Source: Bacteroidales bacterium
GTDB lineage: Bacteria > Bacteroidota > Bacteroidia > Bacteroidales > GCA-2748055
Length of the DNA stretch: 64,000 nucleotides
NCBI GenBank assembly: GCA_016936975.1
Contig: JAFGWU010000082.1
Coordinates: forward strand, 83,025 to 147,024
Reading direction: 5' to 3'
The notes beneath the pieces were generated by a model that was not told where the DNA came from, did not search any database, and was given only the letters and a program-made list of their open reading frames with translations. Made by a program: the position numbers and the translations under genes. Positions 45,166-52,051 of this stretch are shown here, piece by piece. Each line of letters opens with the position of its first letter. Within the stretch, counting starts at the first letter, position 1.

Positions 45166-45231
45166 GAAACCTTTATAATCATAACAGAATAAACGGGACA
45201 TGTTGCTTGCAGCATGTCCCGTTCTTTTTTT
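45096..45231 (+). promoter_or_regulatory. trp attenuator: pause hairpin, antiterminator and terminator segments
   Basis: Segment 1, CCTGCAT (45096-45102), pairs exactly with segment 2, ATGCAGG (45144-45150), placing the Trp codons in the loop. Segment 2 can instead pair downstream: TGCAGGCAA (45145-45153) with TTGCTTGCA (45203-45211), one G-U, and ACGGGA (45137-45142) with TCCCGT (45217-45222). The upstream ACGGGAGATG is also a near copy of the terminator's left arm ACGGGACATG, so it competes directly for the right arm. Stalling at Trp codons would cover segment 1 and free segment 2; finishing the leader would cover segment 2 and let the terminator form. Confidence 0.85.
45192..45231 (+). terminator. 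Intrinsic terminator of the trp attenuator
   Basis: AACGGGACATG (45192-45202) pairs perfectly over 11 bp with CATGTCCCGTT (45213-45223), with an inner TGC/GCA extension, followed by a run of seven T (45225-45231). It lies 28 bases before the trpB2 ATG. No plus-strand gene ends upstream, so its only reasonable target is the trpB2 transcript. Confidence 0.9.
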
Positions 45232-45259
45232 CATTAATTAACCTTTAAATTCAATCAAG

Positions 45260-46633
45260 ATGCGTAAAATGACAAAGATCACACTGGATGAAAGAGAGAT
45301 GCCAAAGCAATGGTACAACATTGCAGCGGACCTTCCGGGCCCTGTGAATCCTCCGCTGGGGCCGGATGGTAAACCCATTGGACCGGAGATGCTGGCCCCT
45401 GTGTTCCCGATGAACCTGATCGAGCAGGAGGTCAGTACGCAACGATGGATCGATATCCCTGAAAAGGTCCTGGAAATTCTCTATCTCTGGCGTCCGACCC
45501 CGCTGGTCAGGGCCTACCGGCTTGAAGAGGCCATCGGTACCCCCGCCCGCATCTATTACAAAAATGAGAGTATCTCTCCTGCAGGGAGCCATAAGCCCAA
45601 TACGGCGGTGGCCCAGGCATATTATAATAAGGCGTTCGGCATTAAACGGCTGACCACTGAAACCGGGGCAGGACAGTGGGGCAGTGCCCTGGCATTTGCC
45701 ACCTCCCTGCTCGGAATGGAGTGCCGGGTCTACATGGTCCGCGTAAGCTTCGATCAGAAACCCTACCGGAAAATGATGATGAGAACCTGGGGGGCCGATT
45801 GCGTTGCCAGTCCGAGCAACGAAACCCAGGCGGGCCGCGACATCCTTGCCGAACAACCCGATACGCCGGGAAGCCTTGGTATCGCCATATCGGAAGCCAT
45901 TGAGGCTGCGGTGACCGATCCCTCCGGAGAGACGCGTTACTCCCTGGGCAGTGTGCTGAACCATGTCATGCTGCACCAGACCATAATAGGGCTGGAAACC
46001 AAAAAACAGCTTGAGAAGATCAATGAAAAGAAGGTCGATGTGGTCATTGGATGTGCGGGAGGGGGGAGCAATTTCGCGGGACTCTCCTTCCCCTTTATCA
46101 GTGACAAGATAAACGGAGCCGATATAGATGTGATCGCGGTTGAGCCGGCAAGCTGTCCGACCCTCACCCGGGCGCCCTACAGCTACGACCACGGGGACGT
46201 GGCCAGGATGACCCCCCTGCTTGCCATGTATTCTCTCGGCCATACATTCGTTCCCCCTCCCATTCATGCCGGAGGATTAAGATACCACGGCATGTCGCCG
46301 CTGGTGAGTCATACTCTGCGGCACGGCCTCATCAGGGCTGAAGCCATCCACCAGCTCGAATGCTATGATGCCGCGGTTCTGTTTTCGCGCACCGAAGGCA
46401 TCATTCCTGCCCCCGAATCAAGCCATGCCGTTGCATCGGTCATACGCGAGGCAAACAGGGCGAAGGAGGAAGGGAAAGAGAAGGTTATTGTTTTCAACCT
46501 GAGCGGCCACGGTCTGATGGACCTGGTGGGGTATGATAAATTTTTCAAAGGTGAACTGTCGGATTATGCCCTGCCGCAAACCGATCTTGAAAAGTACACC
46601 GAAATCCTCAGGGCCTATCCTGATCCGTTGTAA
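45260..46633 (+). CDS. trpB2: Stand-alone tryptophan synthase beta chain, TrpB2 type
   Basis: 457 residues, longer than the usual TrpB1 (about 400), as expected for TrpB2. The PLP lysine is in [11 protein letters not shown] (K112); [14 protein letters not shown] (about 134-147) is the TrpB2 form of the TrpB1 motif ETGAGQHG; the PLP phosphate loop is [11 protein letters not shown] near 255; and the end carries [10 protein letters not shown]. TrpB2 enzymes join indole and serine or O-phosphoserine and usually lack a TrpA partner. No trpA or other trp gene is in the window. It sits directly behind a Trp-codon leader attenuator, strong evidence that it serves tryptophan supply here. Confidence 0.94.
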   Translation: MRKMTKITLDEREMPKQWYNIAADLPGPVNPPLGPDGKPIGPEMLAPVFPMNLIEQEVSTQRWIDIPEKVLEILYLWRPTPLVRAYRLEEAIGTPARIYYKNESISPAGSHKPNTAVAQAYYNKAFGIKRLTTETGAGQWGSALAFATSLLGMECRVYMVRVSFDQKPYRKMMMRTWGADCVASPSNETQAGRDILAEQPDTPGSLGIAISEAIEAAVTDPSGETRYSLGSVLNHVMLHQTIIGLETKKQLEKINEKKVDVVIGCAGGGSNFAGLSFPFISDKINGADIDVIAVEPASCPTLTRAPYSYDHGDVARMTPLLAMYSLGHTFVPPPIHAGGLRYHGMSPLVSHTLRHGLIRAEAIHQLECYDAAVLFSRTEGIIPAPESSHAVASVIREANRAKEEGKEKVIVFNLSGHGLMDLVGYDKFFKGELSDYALPQTDLEKYTEILRAYPDPL

Positions 46634-46860
46634 CAGGAAGGCGGACGACCCGTTTTTGCACAGGCTTCTGTCATTGCCTGAGGCTTGGTCATCCCGGGTT
46701 GGCGGGAAAAACAGCCTGCTGTTTGTTCCAAAGCTTCATTAAAGGATTGCAGGCAACAGAATTATAATTTCTATGCGTTACACTATCGGGAGTTATTTGG
46801 TTGTGACAATATAGTTCCCCGCTTACTTATCTTGCCGGTCTCAACGAGCTGCTGACAGTC
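46634..46860. other. Intergenic stretch without recognisable feature
   Basis: Between trpB2 and the terminator at 46866. I see no open frame with family character, no tRNA and no promoter box. Confidence 0.5.
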
Positions 46861-46865
46861 GAATA

Positions 46866-46896
46866 AAAAGAGGGCCTCCGGAAGGGGCCCTCTTTT
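46866..46896. terminator. Bidirectional intrinsic terminator
   Basis: AAAAGAGGGCC and GGCCCTCTTTT form a perfect 11-bp stem around TCCGGAAGG, with A-run on the left and T-run on the right, so it can act on both strands. It serves the convergent trpB2 and DUF4382 genes. Confidence 0.85.
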
Positions 46897-46946
46897 AATC
46901 TCTTAAATAAACGTTACTATTCAACACCTTCTTCTTATCCTTCCCC

Positions 46947-47789
46947 TTACTGCATGGTAAGGACAAAATTCTGGTTGAACGGATTCCCTGCCGTTACATT
47001 TATGCCCGTAACACAGGCGGTGTCATAATTCTCCGCCGTTGCACAGATATTGTAATGCCCAGCCGGAATCCCTGGTATGGCATAATATCCCTGCGGATCG
47101 GTAAAGGAAGAGGCCAATAGAGTGTCCTGCTCAATCCATACCTCCGCATTTTCAATCGGCAGTGAAGCTTCATCCGTAACCACGCCGGTAACCATTCCGG
47201 CATTGGTGTTGTTCACGGCCCTGATAACCGGCCTGAAGTTGAAACCTTTAATACCGTCGGCTGTTTTATAATTTCCTTTCAGCACAAATGATTGTTCGAG
47301 GCTGAAATCAAGCAGCAGTTCGGTAATCAACCCTCCCGATATGCGAACTGCCGGGTCAATGTAAACCTTTATTCCGGTCTGGGAACCGCTTGGAACTTTC
47401 ATCCTGTAAGTCTCCCCATCCTTTACGGTCAGACTGGCTTCAGTAATATAAAGGCGAATGAGGTCGTAATCACCCGAAGGGATATCCACTTCAACCATTT
47501 CAGCCATCACCCCGTTTCGCAGTTCAATCAGGTTAAAGGAGAGAGAGGTGTCTTCCAGAACCACGATGTAGGGATAGGCTGTATCGGTCAAAGTGCGAAT
47601 CTCGGCCTTAACTACCGTCACGATGGCCGAATCAATCATGTCAACGGGAAATGGTTCATCGGTAACCTTGATGACCAGCTTTCCGGTTTTGCCTTCAAAC
47701 GGGTTATGAGCATTATCGCTTTCGCACGCCGGCAGCAGCAAAACCATTAACCATCCGAGTGACAAAAACAGTGCTGTTAACTTCTTCAT
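46947..47789 (-). CDS. DUF4382 lipoprotein with carboxypeptidase-regulatory-like domain
   Basis: 280 residues; lipoprotein signal with lipobox LLPAC. The DUF4382 domain (about 35-185) starts GKLVIKVTDEPFPVDMIDSAIVTVVKAEIR and includes IPSGDYDLIRLYITEASLTVKDGETY and GGLITELLLDFSLEQSFVLKG. A CarboxypepD_reg-like domain follows (about 195-275: GMVTGVVTDEASLPIENAEVWIEQDT ... GYYAIPGIPAGHYNI). Function unknown; such proteins sit on the cell surface in Bacteroidota. Single gene. Confidence 0.9.
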   Translation of the reverse strand: MKKLTALFLSLGWLMVLLLPACESDNAHNPFEGKTGKLVIKVTDEPFPVDMIDSAIVTVVKAEIRTLTDTAYPYIVVLEDTSLSFNLIELRNGVMAEMVEVDIPSGDYDLIRLYITEASLTVKDGETYRMKVPSGSQTGIKVYIDPAVRISGGLITELLLDFSLEQSFVLKGNYKTADGIKGFNFRPVIRAVNNTNAGMVTGVVTDEASLPIENAEVWIEQDTLLASSFTDPQGYYAIPGIPAGHYNICATAENYDTACVTGINVTAGNPFNQNFVLTMQ

Positions 47790-47924
47790 GGCAGATACAA
47801 TTTTTAATTGATCATATACTACAGTAATTTAATATCTTACAGGTCACTGTAAATCTTTATACTGTATTCCAATAACAAAGTTACATTTCTTTCGATCCCT
47901 TTTAATCGCTTAGCTAAAGGGTTT

Positions 47925-48176
47925 TACATTTGCACCCTGCCTCAGGATGAAAGATGGATAATGTTCCGTCAATGAAAGAGATGGAGGGAGATGCCCTGAA
48001 AAATTTCTCTTCAGACTGAAAACGGGGGATGGTTCACAGGATGATTCTGACCCTGTATTACATTATATATCAGTTGTATATATAATTTTCGACGATTACC
48101 GGAACCCAAATAAACAGCTTACATCGGCACAGGCAACAGCCCCGGAGTTTTTATCATTCCGGAGGCCGCTTTTATC
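47925..48176 (+). ncRNA. Candidate small transcript
   Basis: In the 429-base gap between DUF4382 and asnA, TACATTTG followed by C (47925-47932) matches the -7 box on the plus strand. About 205 bases on, GCCCCGGA (48139-48146) and TCCGGAGGC (48158-48166) form an 8-bp stem with one bulge, followed by CGCTTTTATC, a weak T-run. Both neighbours are on the minus strand, so a plus-strand RNA of roughly 230 bases is possible. A 21-codon frame lies at 47954-48019 and shows no amino-acid bias. No good -33 box is seen, so this is speculative. Confidence 0.25.
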
Positions 48177-48218
48177 ACATAAAAAAGGCTGTTGATAAAT
48201 TTTTTATTTTAAATCATT

Positions 48219-49253
48219 TTACATGAGAAAAATTCCTGCCCTGCGGCACATCTCATGCATCCGTCCAGGCCAGAGGCTGGCCTGAACCTCACCGATATGG
48301 GCCTTGCGCAGGAAATACATGCAGAGACGGGACTGCCCGATTCCGCCCCCAACCGATTCAGGAAACTCCCCGTTCAGCAGCCTCCGGTGAAACAGGAGTT
48401 CTTTCCGTTCGTTTTTCCCCTGTATCTCAAGCTGCCTGAGCAGGGCTTTCCGGTTCACGCGAATGCCCATGGAGGAGAGCTCAAAAGCCCTCTCCAGGAC
48501 CGGGTTCCAGACTAAAATATCGCCGTTCAGTCCCCGGTACCCATTGACAGTTTCCGTGGACCAGTCATCATAATCGGGGGCCCTGCCATCATGGGCTTTG
48601 CCTGAAGACAGGCTGTGGCCAATGCCGATAATGAAGACTGCCCCGTATTCCCGCGTAATCAGGTTCTCCCGTTCCGAAGGTTCCTTACCGGGATACATCG
48701 CAAAGAGCTCCTCGGAATGTATAAAATGAATCTCTTCGGGCAGGACGGGAACAATTTCAGGGTAGTTTTCATATACAATGAATTCCGTCCGTTTGATCAC
48801 CCCGTAGATCTGCCTGACAATGGCGCGGAGATAATCGAGATGGCGATCCTCCGGCATCAGGATTTTCTCCCAGTCCCACTGGTCCACGTACACCGAGTGC
48901 AGGTTATCCAGCTCTTCATCCGGACGCAGGGCATTCATGTCGGTGTAGATCCCGAAGCTATTGGAAATCCCGTAATCGGCCAGCGCCATGCGTTTCCATT
49001 TCGCCAGGGAGTGCACGATCTCTGCCTCCGCATCCTCCATATCCTTTATTTTGAATGAAACAGGTCTTTCAATCCCGTTCAGATCATCGTTTATACCGGT
49101 GCCGCGCTGAACAAACAACGGGGCGGTCACCCGCCTCAGCTTCAGCTCGGCAGCCAGGTTCAACTCAAAAAAATCCTTGACCAGCTTGATGGCACGCTCG
49201 GTCTCTTTCAGATTAAGGGTAGAACGATATTGTTCCGGGACAGTCAGTTTCAT
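48219..49253 (-). CDS. asnA: Aspartate-ammonia ligase (asparagine synthetase A)
   Basis: 344 residues, typical AsnA, related to class II aminoacyl-tRNA synthetases. It makes asparagine from aspartate, ammonia and ATP in the cytoplasm. Visible motifs: APLFVQRGTGINDDLNGIERPVSFKI near the start, VHSLAKWKRMAL, the YTDMNALRPDEELDNLHSVYVDQWDWEKI stretch, and ESVGGGIGQSRLCMYFLRKAHIGEVQASLWP at the end (motif-3-like). Ammonia use fits the NrfHA ammonium production elsewhere in the window, but no link is shown. It is transcribed alone. Confidence 0.97.
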   Translation of the reverse strand: MKLTVPEQYRSTLNLKETERAIKLVKDFFELNLAAELKLRRVTAPLFVQRGTGINDDLNGIERPVSFKIKDMEDAEAEIVHSLAKWKRMALADYGISNSFGIYTDMNALRPDEELDNLHSVYVDQWDWEKILMPEDRHLDYLRAIVRQIYGVIKRTEFIVYENYPEIVPVLPEEIHFIHSEELFAMYPGKEPSERENLITREYGAVFIIGIGHSLSSGKAHDGRAPDYDDWSTETVNGYRGLNGDILVWNPVLERAFELSSMGIRVNRKALLRQLEIQGKNERKELLFHRRLLNGEFPESVGGGIGQSRLCMYFLRKAHIGEVQASLWPGRMHEMCRRAGIFLM

Positions 49254-49281
49254 TATATAAAAGTTTAATGTTTGATAAAAA

Positions 49282-49308
49282 CAAATTTATAATATAAATA
49301 CAAATATA
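49282..49308 (-). promoter_or_regulatory. Two -7 promoter boxes upstream of asnA
   Basis: On the minus strand TAAATTTG (49289-49282) and TATATTTG (49308-49301) both match TAnnTTTG, 28 and 47 bases before the asnA ATG. The region is very AT-rich, so one may be chance; no TTTG at proper -33 distance is evident. Confidence 0.4.
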
Positions 49309-49425
49309 AGTGATTATTTGTAAGTAGAAAGAAATTATTACAATAAATTCATAATTATTTATTAAATAATTTAATTAAATTGTAATATTCGTTGGGGGAA
49401 ATGTAATGGTTTGCAACAGGAACGG

Positions 49426-50502
49426 TTACAATTCCGTCAGTTCTTTCGGGAAGCGGGTCAGGATCTCCGGGTCTCCGTCCGTGACAACGATAGTATCCTC
49501 GATTCGGATCCCCCCCCAGCCGGGGAGATAGCATCCCGGCTCAATGGTGACGGTCATGTTTTTCCGGAAGACAAATTCCGAGTTGTTTTTGATAAACGGA
49601 AGTTCATGGATCTCCAGTCCGACCCCGTGTCCCAGTCCGGGGTAGTAGTAAGGCAGATACGTATCGCCCAGGATGCCTCTAACAACGGAATCGGGATGGT
49701 TTCCCTGCGCACCGGATTTGATGGAGGAGACGGCCGATTCCTGGGCCGTCCTGATATGATTGTAGAGATCCTTCTGTGCCCGGCTGGCCTTCCCTAGGAT
49801 AAAGGTCCGGCTCATGTCAGCGTGATAACCACCCGCCATAGCCCCGAAGTCGAACAGAAGCAGATCGCCCTGCTTCAGCCTGGTATTCCCCGGCTGACCA
49901 TGCAGCAGGGAAGTGCGGTTTCCTGCCAGGACAATCGTATCAAACGATAACCCGGCAGAGCCGGCCATCTTCAGTTCATACTCCAACCGGGCCGTCAGTT
50001 CAAGTTCGGTGATCCCGGGTTTAATGAAAGGCAGTGTCCGTTGAAGGGCAAGATCGGAAATGGCGCAGGCTTCCCGGAGCAGACTGATCTCCCGGTTCTC
50101 CTTGACCATCCGCAAAGCATTCACAGCGCCCTGAACAGGAACCAGGACTGTTTCCGGTTCAATCCCGCTCCGGATCGTCCCGTATTCAGAAAAAGTTACC
50201 ACATCCTCTTCAAAACCCAACTGCTGAATGCCCAGCCGTTCACAGGCGTAACGATAGGTTTCGGCCCCGTAACGGTTATCGTTGATCCACTTCAGGATCT
50301 CGATCTCCGGGTGGCACTCCTTCGCGGCCTGCTCGGTATACCTGCCGTCGGTGAGGAACAGCACCCCTTTTTCCGACACCACCAACCGTGAAGCATCGCC
50401 GGTAAATCCGGTGAGGTAGGTGATATTGGCCACCGAGGAAACCAGAAGTCCGTCGATACCGAAGGATCCAAAAGCTGCAACCAGGTTTTGAATACGTTTC
50501 AT
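49426..50502 (-). CDS. M24-family Xaa-Pro aminopeptidase
   Basis: About 358 residues from MKRIQNLVAAFGSFGIDGLLV; the frame is open 14 codons further but that part overlaps the FISUMP gene. The creatinase-like N-terminal domain (about 1-130) is followed by the pita-bread catalytic domain. Metal ligands: Asp in LLFDFGAMAGGYHADMSRTF (two Asp), His in YYPGLGHGVGLEIHELP, Glu in TVTIEPGCYLPGWGGIRIEDT (two Glu). It trims an N-terminal residue before proline in the cytoplasm. Its neighbour upstream is 26 bases away, so the two may be co-transcribed. Confidence 0.93.
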   Translation of the reverse strand: MKRIQNLVAAFGSFGIDGLLVSSVANITYLTGFTGDASRLVVSEKGVLFLTDGRYTEQAAKECHPEIEILKWINDNRYGAETYRYACERLGIQQLGFEEDVVTFSEYGTIRSGIEPETVLVPVQGAVNALRMVKENREISLLREACAISDLALQRTLPFIKPGITELELTARLEYELKMAGSAGLSFDTIVLAGNRTSLLHGQPGNTRLKQGDLLLFDFGAMAGGYHADMSRTFILGKASRAQKDLYNHIRTAQESAVSSIKSGAQGNHPDSVVRGILGDTYLPYYYPGLGHGVGLEIHELPFIKNNSEFVFRKNMTVTIEPGCYLPGWGGIRIEDTIVVTDGDPEILTRFPKELTEL

Positions 50503-50528
50503 AGCATAATATCTAAAATTTAAGGGCG

Positions 50529-51806
50529 TCAATCCTTCAAACACCTCACCGCAAATCCGAATTCCTCTCCACGGCCCATTCTGCCTACGTCGTTGAAGTT
50601 ATAATGTATATGGCGGGTCCATATCCCTGCGGGATCCTTCACGCTCGACCACTGTGCCATTTCCCCCGCATCGTAAAAATAGCCATATACACTCCGGCCA
50701 CCACTCGGAAGAGCAGAAAAGCCGCTTGCATTTCGTTTATCAGGATAATCGCTGTTGCCCGGGGCTCCGTCCCGTGTGGAAGGAATCCAACCGTATTCCA
50801 TGCTCAGGGCCTTCGCCAGCTTATTTCCTTCAATGGTGCCATCATAATTATATCCATTGGCAATCAGGTAATTTTCCAGTATGGTCCACTCCTCATCCGT
50901 TGGCAGGTGCCAGCCGGCGGGGCAGGCATCCCTGGCGGCCACATAGTTATATAACACGCCATAGGTTTTGTAATTTTCAGTCTTTTCAGCCTCGGTCACA
51001 CTGTATCCTTCATATCCGTAAACATAATAATAGGGATCCGTCCCATCCCCGTCTTCCGAACCGTCTGCAGGCGGGTTCACAGCAGGCAGGTAGGCCAGGT
51101 TCTCCGACATCCACCACTGATCACCAATCTTAACGGTCTGATATACGCGGCCTGCATCGCGGAGATCGACCAGGGTATCGGTATGTCCCGACCCGGAATT
51201 CTCGTTGATAAAGATATAACCGGTTTTTGTTTCATCATCCATCCCGAAGGCATTGGAGACTGTTAACGTTACATCATAAGTTCCCGGAAGGGTATATATG
51301 TGGGAAGGATCCTGAAGCGTGCTGGTACTGTCATCCCCGAACTCCCACAACCAGCTTTCGGGGACATTCAGCGACTGGTCGGTGAACTGCACGACAACGC
51401 CTGACTCAACAACGGTTTTGTCAGCAGTAAACATGGCCTCCGGAGGATCTCCGACCGGATTCAGGACAATGGTTATCTTATCCGATATCGTATCCCCCAG
51501 GTTATCCTCGGCGATGGCCCGGATGGTTTGAATCCCCTCCGGAAGGCCGGATGTGTTCCACCCGACATCATAAGGCTTCACGGCGTCATTATCGATCTCA
51601 TCCCCGTTCACCAGGAAACGCACCTCTTTTATTGCACCATCGGGATCCGAAGCCCTGGCAGTTATGGTTATGGTTTCTCCGATATCAAACTCGGCACCAT
51701 TCTGTGGTGCTGTGATCTCGCATTCGGGCCGCTCGTTCACCAGTTTGCAGCCGGTGAATGAAAATGCCATTAAAAGGATAAAAAGTGTTTTGTGGAAGAT
51801 GCTCAT
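50529..51806 (-). CDS. Lipoprotein with Ig-like, PKD and FISUMP domains
   Basis: 425 residues; lipoprotein signal ends AFSFTGC. An Ig/Big-like domain (about 28-115: CEITAPQNGAEFDIGETITITARASDPDGAIKEVRFLVNG) and a PKD domain (about 120-205: MFTADKTVVESGVVVQFTDQSLNVPESWLWEFGDDS) precede the FISUMP domain (Fibrobacter succinogenes major paralogous domain, about 213-425: LRDAGRVYQTVKIGDQWWMSENLAYL ... ACPAGWHLPTDEEWTILENYL ... GYFYDAGEMAQWSSV ... GFAVRCLKD). A surface protein; function unknown. Confidence 0.92.
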   Translation of the reverse strand: MSIFHKTLFILLMAFSFTGCKLVNERPECEITAPQNGAEFDIGETITITARASDPDGAIKEVRFLVNGDEIDNDAVKPYDVGWNTSGLPEGIQTIRAIAEDNLGDTISDKITIVLNPVGDPPEAMFTADKTVVESGVVVQFTDQSLNVPESWLWEFGDDSTSTLQDPSHIYTLPGTYDVTLTVSNAFGMDDETKTGYIFINENSGSGHTDTLVDLRDAGRVYQTVKIGDQWWMSENLAYLPAVNPPADGSEDGDGTDPYYYVYGYEGYSVTEAEKTENYKTYGVLYNYVAARDACPAGWHLPTDEEWTILENYLIANGYNYDGTIEGNKLAKALSMEYGWIPSTRDGAPGNSDYPDKRNASGFSALPSGGRSVYGYFYDAGEMAQWSSVKDPAGIWTRHIHYNFNDVGRMGRGEEFGFAVRCLKD

Positions 51807-52051
51807 GAATGTCTAATTTTTGTTTAAGACTGTTTTTAGGGGAATTTCTGACCGGAACCAGGAAATCCCCTGCGTGGAAAGTTTTAAAGATAATAATTTA
51901 TTTCGGCGTGCAACCGCATTTTATAGGAGCGGGAGTAAATGAAAATGTTGAGGAACTGAAGTCGCCTGCAGATTCAAACAAATTATTGAGGGGCGACGCG
52001 GCGACCACGCGGCAGTTTATTCAATCAAATCTGAAGAAGTCCTTCTGCCTT

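Noticed and set aside
45192..45231. Ordinary terminator of an upstream gene
   Set aside because: The nearest upstream gene (43529-44890) is on the minus strand and points away, so nothing but the leader transcript enters this terminator from the left.
45251..46267. 338-codon minus-strand open frame
   Set aside because: It is antisense to trpB2, whose motifs are unambiguous, and it would run through the attenuator side with no promoter of its own.
47954..48019. 21-codon frame as a second leader peptide
   Set aside because: It has no run of any one amino acid and points away from asnA, which is on the other strand.
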